Assembly (NCBI GenBank): GCA_964354485.1
Contig: CAYGZY010000192.1
Coordinates: 1-19,117 of the forward strand
Reading direction: 5' to 3'
Origin: CAYGXH01 sp964354485
Lineage (GTDB): Bacteria > Bacteroidota > Ignavibacteria > UBA10030 > SZUA-254
DNA: 19,117 nt
The notes under the pieces were generated by a model that was given only the letters and a program-made list of their open reading frames with translations, searched no databases and was not told the DNA's origin. The translations under genes were made by a program, and so were the position numbers. Shown piece by piece: positions 1 through 6,890 of this stretch; position 1 is the first letter of the stretch, and every line of letters starts with the position of its first letter.

Positions 1-687
1 CCGCGCGACGGTGTGAACGTCCGGGTGAGTTGTATCAGGTGTTATAACTACAAGCTTATCGAGTCCGTTCGTATACAATTCATACGGTAGAATTTTTCTG
101 CGAACCGCAACTTCGTAATAGTAAGGAGGTAGACTGTCAAGAAGTTGGCGGATGAATTGAAGACGACCCTTGTTCCCGAAAATTCCTGTGGGATCAACTG
201 TCTCGAAGGAATAGTATTCAGCAATCGCGTGATAAATTGTTTCACAATCTACATCCAGATCCTCTACGAGGATATCGATGAGCCGACGTTTATCGCTCGT
301 TTTCTTTTGTATCTCAAATGCCTGCTCAATTTTTTCGTGCGGAACATTCCCTCGTTCCATGAGTATCTGGATGAGCCGCATCGGCTGTATTTTCCGGTTC
401 TTCCCGTCATGGACACCATTATCGATAAAGGATGAATTTTCATCCAATACACCCGATTCATCGGCTAACGATCCGGTAAAATCTTTTTTTTGTGCCGGGG
501 AGATCTCTGGATGTACATTACTTTTTCCATTACTGCCTCCCTCCCGTGCCGTTAAAGCAGACGAGTGCACATTACCCTTATCTAGCGGTTTTTCAGGGAT
601 GTGATCCGGATTGGAATTTTTATTTACGAGTGCTCCAAAAGACTCTAATAAATTTTTCACCTTGAACGGTTTAGAATTATGTTGCAT
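1..687 (-). CDS. GspE/PilB-type secretion/pilus ATPase, N-terminal part (runs off left edge)
   Basis: An open frame of 229 codons runs from an ATG at 687 to the window edge without a stop, so the C-terminal part is missing. The first ~100 residues are a polar, Ser/Asn/Lys-rich segment. From about residue 103 the protein matches the N-terminal (MshEN) domain of type II secretion/type IV pilus ATPases: an ILMERGNVPHEKIEQAFEIQ helix pair, then a DILVEDLDVDCETIYHAIAEYY repeat unit, then a segment around YEVAVRRKILPYEL with a following LVVITPD strand. In the family this domain precedes a RecA-like ATPase with Walker A and B motifs, which would lie beyond the edge. It would act at the cytoplasmic face of the inner membrane in pilus assembly or secretion. 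A good Shine-Dalgarno (AGAGGG) sits 6-7 nt before the ATG and a sigma70-like promoter lies about 57 bp upstream. It could instead be a stand-alone MshEN-domain protein, because the ATPase core is not visible. Confidence 0.7.
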   Translation of the reverse strand, partial: MQHNSKPFKVKNLLESFGALVNKNSNPDHIPEKPLDKGNVHSSALTAREGGSNGKSNVHPEISPAQKKDFTGSLADESGVLDENSSFIDNGVHDGKNRKIQPMRLIQILMERGNVPHEKIEQAFEIQKKTSDKRRLIDILVEDLDVDCETIYHAIAEYYSFETVDPTGIFGNKGRLQFIRQLLDSLPPYYYEVAVRRKILPYELYTNGLDKLVVITPDTTHPDVHTVAR

Positions 688-743
688 AACAGACCCTCTT
701 ATAGAATAAACCTTGTAGACAATATTCTTTAAAAATTTAATCT

Positions 744-772
744 ATTGTACTATAATAGAGAGTGACAGACAA
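744..772 (-). promoter_or_regulatory. Sigma70-like promoter for the GspE/PilB-like gene
   Basis: On the minus strand, TTGTCT (772-767) is followed after exactly 17 bp by TACAAT (749-744). Transcription would start near 737, giving a leader of about 50 nt before the ATG at 687. The same TTGTCT -35 with 17-bp spacing appears before hicB at 14641. Confidence 0.55.
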
Positions 773-875
773 CACCCTGCGTGATGCAGAACAAAGAAGG
801 ATCAATGCTGATGGTCAAATCTGATAAAAAAACCGAAGGGGATATGACAGAATCGGCTGCTTATAGCAGAATTTG

Positions 876-899
876 AAAAACTGCAGGATTTCTCAATCC
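876..899 (-). terminator. Weak terminator-like hairpin after the degenerate-kinase gene
   Basis: On the minus strand GGATT/AATCC arms with a 4-nt loop (899-886) are followed by TGCAG and a run of five T (880-876). This lies about 75 nt after the stop of the 973-1527 gene. The stem is short and the T-run is offset from it, so this is a weak call. Confidence 0.22.
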
Positions 900-972
900 G
901 AGGGTATAGGCAGGAAAGCGCTGCTGTATGGCGTGGAACGACCGTACACCCCCGTCCGGTGAATACGGAGAG

Positions 973-1527
973 TTATTTCCCGTTACTCTGCCGTTGTTCT
1001 TCCAGAACCTCCGATGCCGATTCTATGAGTTTCTGTGCTTCGTACGACTGAAGATCGCGTATCGTGTTGTGAATACGTTTCATTGCGCCATCAATGCGGT
1101 CAAGCCAGCGAATGATTTCCTGATCGGTCTCAAACCGCTTGCGTATCTCCTGCGTAGTAACGGCAATCACAGCGAGCGGATTGTTTACGTTGTCCTGGAG
1201 AAGCATAGTGATATCTTTGATGAGCGTGTTATAAATCTGCTGACGATCCAGCACTCTTTCTACTTTTCTGCGCCGTTCTTCTTCCTGCCGGTGTTCGCGT
1301 CTCACTCTCTGAACCTGGAGAAGTGCGGCCGCCGCCAGCCAGAGAAAGAAAAGCGAGTCAAATTCCATGACGTAATCGAGGAGGGAATACTTACTCGTCT
1401 CCGACGAAAAGAAACTGACCGAGGTTAGGAGATAGTAGAGGTAAATAATCAATGCCGCAACCAGTACGGGGTACTTCTCTATTACTTTACGGATCGATAA
1501 CCAAATAGTCATTATGATCTTTTTCAT
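973..1527 (-). CDS. Two-TM protein with degenerate histidine-kinase dimerisation (DHp) segment
   Basis: This is a 184-residue protein. Two hydrophobic segments (about residues 20-40 and 56-72) are followed by a charged, probably coiled-coil stretch (73-98, many Arg/Glu) and then a helix resembling the HisKA/DHp core of sensor kinases. The core reads DNVNNPLAVI; in real kinases the phospho-accepting His stands five residues before the Pro, but here that position is Asp112. The protein ends about 65 residues later, so there is no ATP-binding (HATPase_c) domain. It should therefore not be an active kinase; a membrane scaffold or dimerising regulator is possible. The start is supported by AAAGGA 8 nt upstream. 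It lies 17 nt after the DUF971 gene on the same strand, so the two are probably co-transcribed. The product name is a structural inference and no family is recognised with certainty. Confidence 0.7.
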   Translation of the reverse strand: MKKIIMTIWLSIRKVIEKYPVLVAALIIYLYYLLTSVSFFSSETSKYSLLDYVMEFDSLFFLWLAAAALLQVQRVRREHRQEEERRRKVERVLDRQQIYNTLIKDITMLLQDNVNNPLAVIAVTTQEIRKRFETDQEIIRWLDRIDGAMKRIHNTIRDLQSYEAQKLIESASEVLEEQRQSNGK

Positions 1528-1544
1528 AACCGTGTCCTTTGTTG

Positions 1545-1880
1545 TTATTCTACTTTCCGTTTATTGACAGACGAACACTGATTGCAAGGGCAGTTCATCC
1601 GCAGGTACTCCCACGTATATATCCCAGCGTTATGACCGTCTGCCCATTCTATCTGAATCGCATACGAGCCAACTTGTCGAATATCTACGAGCTCATACTG
1701 ACGTGGATCATTTCCTATTGGCTGCGGAGCAACCTCCCGGAGCAGGACGGTCTCACCCTGACAGCCGGCACATGGGCAGAGCGAACGTAATTGGTGCAAC
1801 GTGAAGGTGCTTTGGTGGTTATCCCTCCACGTTACGAGTAATTCGTCCGGACTAACCCTCTTTATGTTCTGTGCTTGCAT
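1545..1880 (-). CDS. DUF971 (GBBH-like N-terminal domain) protein
   Basis: This 111-residue protein matches the small stand-alone DUF971/GBBH-like_N family: LLVTWRDNHQSTFTLHQLRSLCPCAGCQG near the N-terminus, then a VDIRQVGSYAIQIEWADGHNAGIYTWEYLR core, ending CPCNQC. In larger enzymes such as gamma-butyrobetaine hydroxylase the same fold is an N-terminal domain that binds zinc. Here Cys pairs in CPCAGC and CPCNQC could bind a metal or Fe-S centre. Stand-alone members are often found near Fe-S or Mrp/ApbC-type genes, but no such gene is next to this one. It is the first long gene of a minus-strand unit with the DHp-like membrane protein 17 nt downstream. Its Shine-Dalgarno is weak. The biochemical role is unknown. 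Confidence 0.8.
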   Translation of the reverse strand: MQAQNIKRVSPDELLVTWRDNHQSTFTLHQLRSLCPCAGCQGETVLLREVAPQPIGNDPRQYELVDIRQVGSYAIQIEWADGHNAGIYTWEYLRMNCPCNQCSSVNKRKVE

Positions 1881-1917
1881 CTTACGATCAATTCATCATT
1901 TTGCCGAAAAATCCCCA

Positions 1918-1986
1918 TTAACCATAAAAAGCACTATGAGGATACAAAATTGCAACGATATAAGCAAGCATGTTGTGATTTACCAT
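1918..1986 (-). CDS. Possible 22-residue leader peptide upstream of the DUF971 gene
   Basis: An ATG at 1986 on the minus strand begins a 22-codon frame ending TAA at 1918-1920. The middle is hydrophobic (MLAYIVAILYP). A full GGAGG (2000-1996) lies 9 nt upstream, stronger than the site of the DUF971 gene 38 nt downstream. A second ATG two codons earlier (1992) is too close to the GGAGG. It may be a leader peptide or small membrane protein, or chance, since nothing beyond the ribosome-binding site and the hydrophobicity supports it. Confidence 0.25.
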   Translation of the reverse strand: MVNHNMLAYIVAILYPHSAFYG

Positions 1987-2035
1987 TTGCATCTGCCTCC
2001 ATTTTTCACGAAATTTTTAACACAGCCTGAACCGG

Positions 2036-4615
2036 ATGAATCATAGACAAATGGAACCACTCTACGCAGATATTGCCATTCCCTCCACGACGGATAAGGT
2101 TTTCACGTATATCGTACCTGCCGCCCTCCGTGAAATTCTTAAGACAGGGATGCGGGTTATTGTGCCCTTCGGCAGGCGTAGGGCTGTCGGCTTCGTGGTG
2201 GGGACTAAAAGTGCAACCTCGGTCGAAAATCTGAAATCCATCAGCGACCTCGTCGATCTTACACCGATGATTCACGATCCCCTTATCAAAGTAGCAGTGT
2301 GGATGTCACAGTACTATTCCGCTCCCCTGGGCGATATCCTAAAAACAATGTATGTGACGGGTACACCTACCGTCGGCAGTAAAAAAATATCCCTCATCAC
2401 AAATAACATTCAGCATCCCCTGACGGCGAAACAGATGGCTGTCGTCACTGAGTTGTCGAAGGTAAAAACCATTACTTTCCGGCAACTTACGCGCAGACTT
2501 GAATTCAAGAATATATATGCTATTCTAAATAAACTCGTTGAACTGGGAATCGTGGAAGTGAAGGACTCGTCCATTTCACACCGTGTTAAAGAAAAAGAAG
2601 AAAAGGTGGTGGTGTTCCGGGAGGAATCAGTCGGACATCTTCACATGTGGTGCAAGGAGCTCACCGCCCGTACGTCGAGCCGCAACACAAGACAGCTTGC
2701 TCTCATCCGCTACCTTCTCAAGTGTGCGGGAGAATGCAAAAGCATCTCGCTGACCGATCTTTTAAAAAATTCAGGCAGTTCGCTCTCCACTGTACGTTCG
2801 TTAGTCGAAAAGAACATCATTACATTAGATAAACGAACGGTTGTCCGGCCGCAGGTGTATGATCTCTATGAGTCCGCCCTTGGGACAACGTCGATAACAC
2901 TGAATGCGCATCAGGAGCAGTCTCTGCGAATGATCGAGGCAAAGCTCGGCGGCGGGGCGTTTCATGCTTTTCTTCTCCATGGAATTACCGGAAGCGGTAA
3001 AACTCAGGTGTACATCGAAGCGATCAGAAAAGTTCTGGCGCTCGGAAAGACTGCCATTGTGCTCGTACCTGAAATATCTCTTACCCCGCAAATCGTACGC
3101 AGATTCCGGTATCATCTGGGCGAGAGCGTGAATGTTTTCCACTCGCGAATGACACAACGAGAAAGGTACGACGCATGGCATCAGGTACGGGAGAAAAAGA
3201 GTTCCGTCATCATTGGTCCCAGATCTGCCGTCTTTGCGCCGTTGAAGAACGTTGGCCTTATTGTGGTAGATGAGGAGCACGAAACGTCGTACAAACAGTA
3301 CGACCAATCACCACGTTACCACGCGCGCGATGTTGCGATCATGCGTGCCGTTCATGAAAATGCATGCATAATTCTCGGCTCAGCGACACCGTCGCTTGAG
3401 TCGTATCACAATGCCCAATCCGGAAAATATACACTGCTCGAGCTTCCTACACGAGTTGATACGGCTCAACTCCCTGCTGTGCAGATAGTCGACATGACGA
3501 CGGAACGTGCGGGGAAATTCGACCAGTACCGACAGAAACGCAAGGAAGAATATAAAAAGGACGCAGAACTTGCACGTCTGAAACAGCCGGCATTTGAGTT
3601 CAGCGCAATATCCGACACGCTAAGGGAAAAAATTGAAGATCGCCTCCGCAAGCGGGAAGGGATCATCCTGCTGCAGAACCGCCGCGGTTTTTCCCCTTCT
3701 CTGCAGTGTCCGCAGTGCGGCTATCTTGAACAGTGCGATAACTGCAGTATTTCTCTCACCTACCATTCTGCGAAGGATCATCTGCAGTGCCACTACTGCG
3801 GATCTGTAAGGCAGGCGCCCATCTTCTGCCCGCAGTGCCAATCTACCAGCTTTAAATACATCGGCATAGGCACTCAGCGTGTGGAAGGAGAGATTAAAAA
3901 GCTTTTTCCTTCGGCGAGAATTCTACGGATGGACCTCGACACGACTGCCGGCCGTGGTGTTCACGAAGTCATCCTCAGGAAATTTTCCCAGGGTGAGGCA
4001 GACATTCTCCTCGGAACTCAGATGGTTGCAAAAGGACTCGATTTCCCGCGTGTCACTCTGGTGGGTGTGATATCGGCCGATACACAGATGCTTCTCCCAG
4101 ATTTCCGATCCGGGGAACGGACTTTCCAGCTGCTGACACAGGTTTCGGGAAGAGCCGGGCGGAGCACACTCGCAGGCGAAGTTGTCATCCAGACACTCCA
4201 ACCCACCCATCCTAGTCTGCAGCACGTTCTTTCTCATGATTATAAAGGTTTCTACGAAGAAGAGATTGTAAACAGACAGGAACTTGATTATCCCCCGTTT
4301 TCCCGACTCATCCTTATTGAATTCAAGGGAAAACGCGAGAATGAAGTAGCTCTGCATGCGCAGGAGTTCATAAAGCTTCTAAAGAAACGGAATGCAACTC
4401 TTATTATTCTCGGACCTGCACCTGCGGCGATAACAAAAATCAAGGGATACTTTCGTTATCACATAGTCATCAAAAGTGTGAAGTCCGGAGATCCCGCGGG
4501 TAAAATAGTCCGTACTGCGTTGAACGAGGCAGTCTCAGCCTATCGGGCTTCATCGTTCGCCAAAGGGAGAAGCGTGAAATTGACGATCGACGTTGATCCG
4601 GTAGGCATGATGTAA
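2036..4615 (+). CDS. priA: Primosomal replication-restart helicase PriA
   Basis: The 859-residue product is PriA, the 3'-5' DNA helicase that recognises stalled forks and reloads the replicative helicase. The N-terminal 3'BD domain is clear (YADIAIPSTTDKVFTYIVP, then GMRVIVPFGRRRAVGFVVG). It is followed by a winged-helix region, Walker A GITGSGKT at 316-323 and the DEEH box at 412-415. A zinc-binding insert has eight Cys starting CPQC at 558 and continuing as CDNC, CHYC and CPQC. Motif VI reads QVSGRAGR near 702-709. It is longer than the 732-residue E. coli protein, partly through a charged insert around residues 500-520 (QKRKEEYKKDAELARLKQ), a form I associate with the Bacteroidota group. 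No strong Shine-Dalgarno precedes the ATG. It is divergent from the DUF971 gene across 155 bp and convergent with the cold-shock gene. Confidence 0.96.
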   Translation: MNHRQMEPLYADIAIPSTTDKVFTYIVPAALREILKTGMRVIVPFGRRRAVGFVVGTKSATSVENLKSISDLVDLTPMIHDPLIKVAVWMSQYYSAPLGDILKTMYVTGTPTVGSKKISLITNNIQHPLTAKQMAVVTELSKVKTITFRQLTRRLEFKNIYAILNKLVELGIVEVKDSSISHRVKEKEEKVVVFREESVGHLHMWCKELTARTSSRNTRQLALIRYLLKCAGECKSISLTDLLKNSGSSLSTVRSLVEKNIITLDKRTVVRPQVYDLYESALGTTSITLNAHQEQSLRMIEAKLGGGAFHAFLLHGITGSGKTQVYIEAIRKVLALGKTAIVLVPEISLTPQIVRRFRYHLGESVNVFHSRMTQRERYDAWHQVREKKSSVIIGPRSAVFAPLKNVGLIVVDEEHETSYKQYDQSPRYHARDVAIMRAVHENACIILGSATPSLESYHNAQSGKYTLLELPTRVDTAQLPAVQIVDMTTERAGKFDQYRQKRKEEYKKDAELARLKQPAFEFSAISDTLREKIEDRLRKREGIILLQNRRGFSPSLQCPQCGYLEQCDNCSISLTYHSAKDHLQCHYCGSVRQAPIFCPQCQSTSFKYIGIGTQRVEGEIKKLFPSARILRMDLDTTAGRGVHEVILRKFSQGEADILLGTQMVAKGLDFPRVTLVGVISADTQMLLPDFRSGERTFQLLTQVSGRAGRSTLAGEVVIQTLQPTHPSLQHVLSHDYKGFYEEEIVNRQELDYPPFSRLILIEFKGKRENEVALHAQEFIKLLKKRNATLIILGPAPAAITKIKGYFRYHIVIKSVKSGDPAGKIVRTALNEAVSAYRASSFAKGRSVKLTIDVDPVGMM

Positions 4616-4685
4616 AAACTGCAAATTCAAAACCCGCTCCCCTCGTTTCCGGTACAGCATAATCTCCCTGGTACGATAAGACAAA

Positions 4686-4724
4686 TAAAAAAATCCCGGT
4701 AAACATCAGATTGTCCACCGGGAT
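4686..4724 (-). terminator. Rho-independent terminator of the cold-shock gene
   Basis: Perfect 8-bp arms, ATCCCGGT (4693-4700) and ACCGGGAT (4717-4724), enclose 16 nt. On the minus strand the stem is followed by seven T, then ATTTG. It begins 24 bp after the stop codon of the cold-shock gene. On the plus strand there is no T-run after the stem, so it is a poor terminator for priA. Confidence 0.8.
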
Positions 4725-4747
4725 CTAATGCGAAGAGGAGTTACAAT

Positions 4748-4948
4748 CTAGATCTTCTTTACGTTCGCTGCCTGTAACCCCTTGGGTCCCTGCTCAACGT
4801 CAAACTGGACTTTGTCACCCTTATTCAGGATTTTGTACCCTTCGCTGGTAATTGCATTGAAGTGTACAAAGACATCTTCCCCATTCTGACGAGAGATGAA
4901 ACCGTACCCTTTTGGTCCGCTAAACCACTTCACGGTACCCTCTTCCAT
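4748..4948 (-). CDS. Cold-shock domain protein (CspA family)
   Basis: A 66-residue, single-domain cold-shock protein that binds single-stranded nucleic acid as an RNA chaperone. Both RNA-binding motifs are present: RNP1 as KGYGFI and RNP2 as VFVHF, inside the usual EEGTVKWF...GDKVQFDVEQGPKGLQAANV framework. The Asn usually following KWF is Ser here. The start is the ATG at 4948: its Shine-Dalgarno AAGGAAG is 5 nt upstream, and a longer frame from TTG at 4963 would use that site as coding. Family length is 65-70, which fits. It is monocistronic, with a strong terminator directly downstream. Confidence 0.93.
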   Translation of the reverse strand: MEEGTVKWFSGPKGYGFISRQNGEDVFVHFNAITSEGYKILNKGDKVQFDVEQGPKGLQAANVKKI

Positions 4949-4983
4949 GGAGCTTCCTTTCAATAAAGTGTTACTTAAATGTA

Positions 4984-5172
4984 CCCGAGGCTCTGTCGGT
5001 TGAAATATCTTCCATCCAGCTTTGCCAGACCTTTTTGGCTTTTAACGCTTGAACCCCACTGTGGATGTGCATACCGGCTGCACAAACACTTACCCACTAT
5101 CATCAAACAGTGACGCTTGTTCTGCGATGATGAACCTCGTGGAATGGCCTATGGAAGGTGAACCAACACGGG
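4984..5172 (+). ncRNA. Candidate structured RNA in the csp / Mut7-C intergenic region
   Basis: A long-range irregular helix closes a ~190-nt element. CCCG 4984-4987 pairs with CGGG 5169-5172. TGT-c-GGTT 4994-5001 pairs with AACC-a-ACA 5161-5168. Ten pairs join 5006-5015 to 5151-5160, and GCCA 5024-5027 pairs with TGGC 5145-5148. Internal hairpins are TGTGCA/TGCACA (5066-5071/5079-5084, loop of 7) and TCATCA/TGATGA (5100-5105/5128-5133) with an inner CGC/GCG. Two of the ten pairs are G-U only on the plus strand and would be A-C mismatches on the other, so plus is favoured. Length and rod-like closure resemble 6S RNA, but the central part branches and I see no diagnostic 6S motif. No T-run terminator follows. 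The identity is open, and a leader of the minus-strand cold-shock gene is the alternative. Confidence 0.3.
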
Positions 5173-5416
5173 GACTACATCTGCAGCGACATCGTAAAAG
5201 CTTGGCTACGCCATCCCATTAAAGAAAACATGCAATTAACGGGACAAAAACGGTGTACTGTTACTTACTCTCAAAGATAATTAATTATTGAGCAGAAGGC
5301 AAGAATTTTCTAACAGAGAGTCATCCGTAACTGAAAATTGAGCGTGTAGCATTAAAAATTCAATATTTCAGTTGATTTTGGGATTTAAAAATGAGAAATT
5401 TGGGTATAGTGATGCC
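5173..5416. other. Remainder of the 468-bp gene-free stretch: nothing recognised
   Basis: The region 4949-5416 has no convincing protein gene on either strand. Apart from the RNA candidate at 4984-5172, the part from 5173 becomes AT-rich toward the broken Mut7-C gene. No promoter hexamer pair with good spacing stands out. Confidence 0.4.
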
Positions 5417-5823
5417 ATGACCTTCGTTGCAGATACAATGCTGGGAAAACTCTCCCGCTGGCTCCGCATACTTGGGTACGACACGATATATAATCCGACG
5501 ATGACGCCTGATCAAATGGCCGAAGCGGCAGAGAACCGGGATTCAATATTTCTGACGAGAAGAACTCAGAAGACCAGCTGCGATTCATCGTCGAACGCTG
5601 CAACCTGAACATCAGCGGCACGCTCTTCACCCGATGCCTGGAATGCAACACCGAAGTAATTCGGATTTCCAAGGATCTGCTTCAGGGGAAAATACCACAG
5701 CGTACATTTGAGGGAACCGATGACTTCTATAGATGTCCTCAATGTAATAATATTTACTGGAGCGGCACGCACTACAGAAATACACTGAACAAGCTACAGC
5801 GTATATTTCATCCGAATCTTTGA
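5417..5823 (+). pseudogene. Mut7-C family PIN-like RNase, internally deleted and frameshifted
   Basis: From ATG 5417 the frame reads MTFVADTMLGKLSRWLRILG and on to IFLTR, the classic Mut7-C (PF01927) nuclease start, where the early Asp is a catalytic PIN-type acid. It then runs out of family resemblance at about 5561-5570 and stops at 5608. In the next frame the family resumes at NSEDQLRFIVERCNL and continues to a zinc ribbon (CLEC, then CPQC) and a typical IYWSGTHY end at 5823. Intact members have LTRD plus roughly 20-25 more residues between these parts. Here those residues, including the conserved Asp after LTR, are missing and the frame is shifted. A deletion of a few tens of bases is the simplest explanation. 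The remnant lies 19 nt before the adenosine-specific kinase gene, and the two were probably co-transcribed. An assembly error is possible but would have to remove sequence, not just one base. Confidence 0.8.
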
Positions 5824-5842
5824 GATGTGAAAGGGGAAAACC

Positions 5843-6328
5843 ATGGAACTCATGCTCGTTACCATAGAGAAACCGCCGGATATGAATTTCATCCTGGGCC
5901 AGTCGCATTTTATTAAAACGGTCGAAGACCTGTATGAAGTCATCGTCTCGACAAATCCCGCAATGAAATTCGGTATCGCCTTCTGCGAATCATCGGGACC
6001 CGCACTCGTTCGATTCATCGGGAACGAGCAGAAACTGATCGAGCTTGCACAAAAAAACGCTCTGAAACTCGCCTGCGGTCATTCGTTCATCATTTTCATT
6101 GAAGGCGGTTTTCCGATCAATATACTCAACGGCGTCAAAAATGTGTCCGAAGTCTGTACTGTCTTTTGTGCAACTTCAAATCCTACCGAGGTTATTGTTG
6201 CCGAATCACAACAGGGCCGCGGCATCATGGGTGTCATAGACGGTATGAAGTCAAAGGGGATTGAAATGGATACCGACATCCAGGATAGAAAAGGATTTCT
6301 AAGAAAAATCGGATACAAGCTAAGCTGA
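5843..6328 (+). CDS. Adenosine-specific kinase (PF04008 / DUF355 family)
   Basis: The 161-residue product covers the whole length of the small Adenosine_kin family, known mainly from archaea and some anaerobic or thermophilic bacteria. Recognisable segments are LVTIEKPPDMNFILGQSHFIKT, AMKFGIAFCESSGPALVRF, HSFIIFIEGGFPINILNGVK, and EVCTVFCATSNPTEVIVAES followed by GRGIMGVIDG. The family name comes from binding and reported kinase activity toward adenosine; its physiological role is poorly known. The ATG has GGGG 6 nt upstream. It stands between the broken Mut7-C gene and the RidA lipoprotein gene in one orientation, so an operon is likely, although nothing in the sequence links the functions. 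Confidence 0.87.
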   Translation: MELMLVTIEKPPDMNFILGQSHFIKTVEDLYEVIVSTNPAMKFGIAFCESSGPALVRFIGNEQKLIELAQKNALKLACGHSFIIFIEGGFPINILNGVKNVSEVCTVFCATSNPTEVIVAESQQGRGIMGVIDGMKSKGIEMDTDIQDRKGFLRKIGYKLS

Positions 6329-6381
6329 ACTATAATCTGTCATACAGCATTCTATCAAGTATATAATGAGGAGAACAAATT

Positions 6382-6888
6382 ATGAATAAACTCCAATTTT
6401 TTCGGACCCTGATTATTACGTATGGGATCATGCTCCTGTCGGGATGTCAGGCAGACGAGCGACGGATCCGGGATATCGTCAGAGAAGAATTTTCTCAATT
6501 GATGCAGCGATCAGTCATCACCGACGTGAATGTTATTGGTCCGTACAGTCCTGCCCAGAGAGTCGGCAATTTTCTTTTCGCATCAGGCCAGATCGCACTT
6601 AACCAGGAGACAGGCCAGCTGGAGAACCGGGATATAGAAACGGAGACTCGCAGGGTGCTTGATAATCTCATGATGATTCTCCGGAAAGCGGGATTTGATT
6701 CATCAGATGTTGTGTCCACGACCGTTTACTTAAAGGATATGGCTAATTACTCCAAAATGAACACCATATACGGAGGATACTTCCAGGATGGGAATTATCC
6801 GGCACGGGTAACGGTACAGGTAGCGGCTCTCCCGAGAGACGCGAATATTGAAATTTCTGCAATCGCATACAAACCCGAAAAGGATTAA
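6382..6888 (+). CDS. RidA (YjgF/YER057c/UK114) family protein with lipoprotein signal
   Basis: The first 22 residues form a lipoprotein signal peptide ending LLSGC (Cys22), and a charged helix follows (about 25-45). The rest is a complete RidA domain: PYSPAQRVGNFLFASGQIAL, a long helix with RRVLDNLMMILRKAG, VVSTTVYLKDM, YPARVTVQVAALPRDANIEISAIA. The Arg that holds the substrate carboxylate in RidA enamine/imine deaminases is present (Arg142 in PAR). Cytosolic RidA removes reactive 2-aminoacrylate; this copy should be membrane-anchored outside the cytoplasm, so its substrate is unclear. AGGAG precedes the ATG by 8 nt. Its stop is 2 nt before the ATG of the M14 peptidase gene, so the two are probably translationally coupled. 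Confidence 0.9.
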   Translation: MNKLQFFRTLIITYGIMLLSGCQADERRIRDIVREEFSQLMQRSVITDVNVIGPYSPAQRVGNFLFASGQIALNQETGQLENRDIETETRRVLDNLMMILRKAGFDSSDVVSTTVYLKDMANYSKMNTIYGGYFQDGNYPARVTVQVAALPRDANIEISAIAYKPEKD

Positions 6889-6890
6889 TT

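Noticed and set aside
786..878. 30-codon plus-strand frame and an overlapping AEFEKLQDFS-like frame up to about 960
   Set aside because: No ribosome-binding site, no family resemblance and no start in the second frame. Most likely non-coding spacer.
928..1428. 166-codon plus-strand frame
   Set aside because: It is the antisense shadow of the DHp-like gene, which has a good ribosome-binding site and sensible domain order.
4949..4963. Longer cold-shock protein starting at TTG 4963
   Set aside because: The extra five codons contain the Shine-Dalgarno of the ATG at 4948, and the family starts at that Met.
4984..5172. tmRNA, RNase P RNA or SRP RNA as identity of the structured element
   Set aside because: The T-arm, tag reading frame, RNase P core and SRP apical motifs I would expect are not present. 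6S RNA could not be confirmed.
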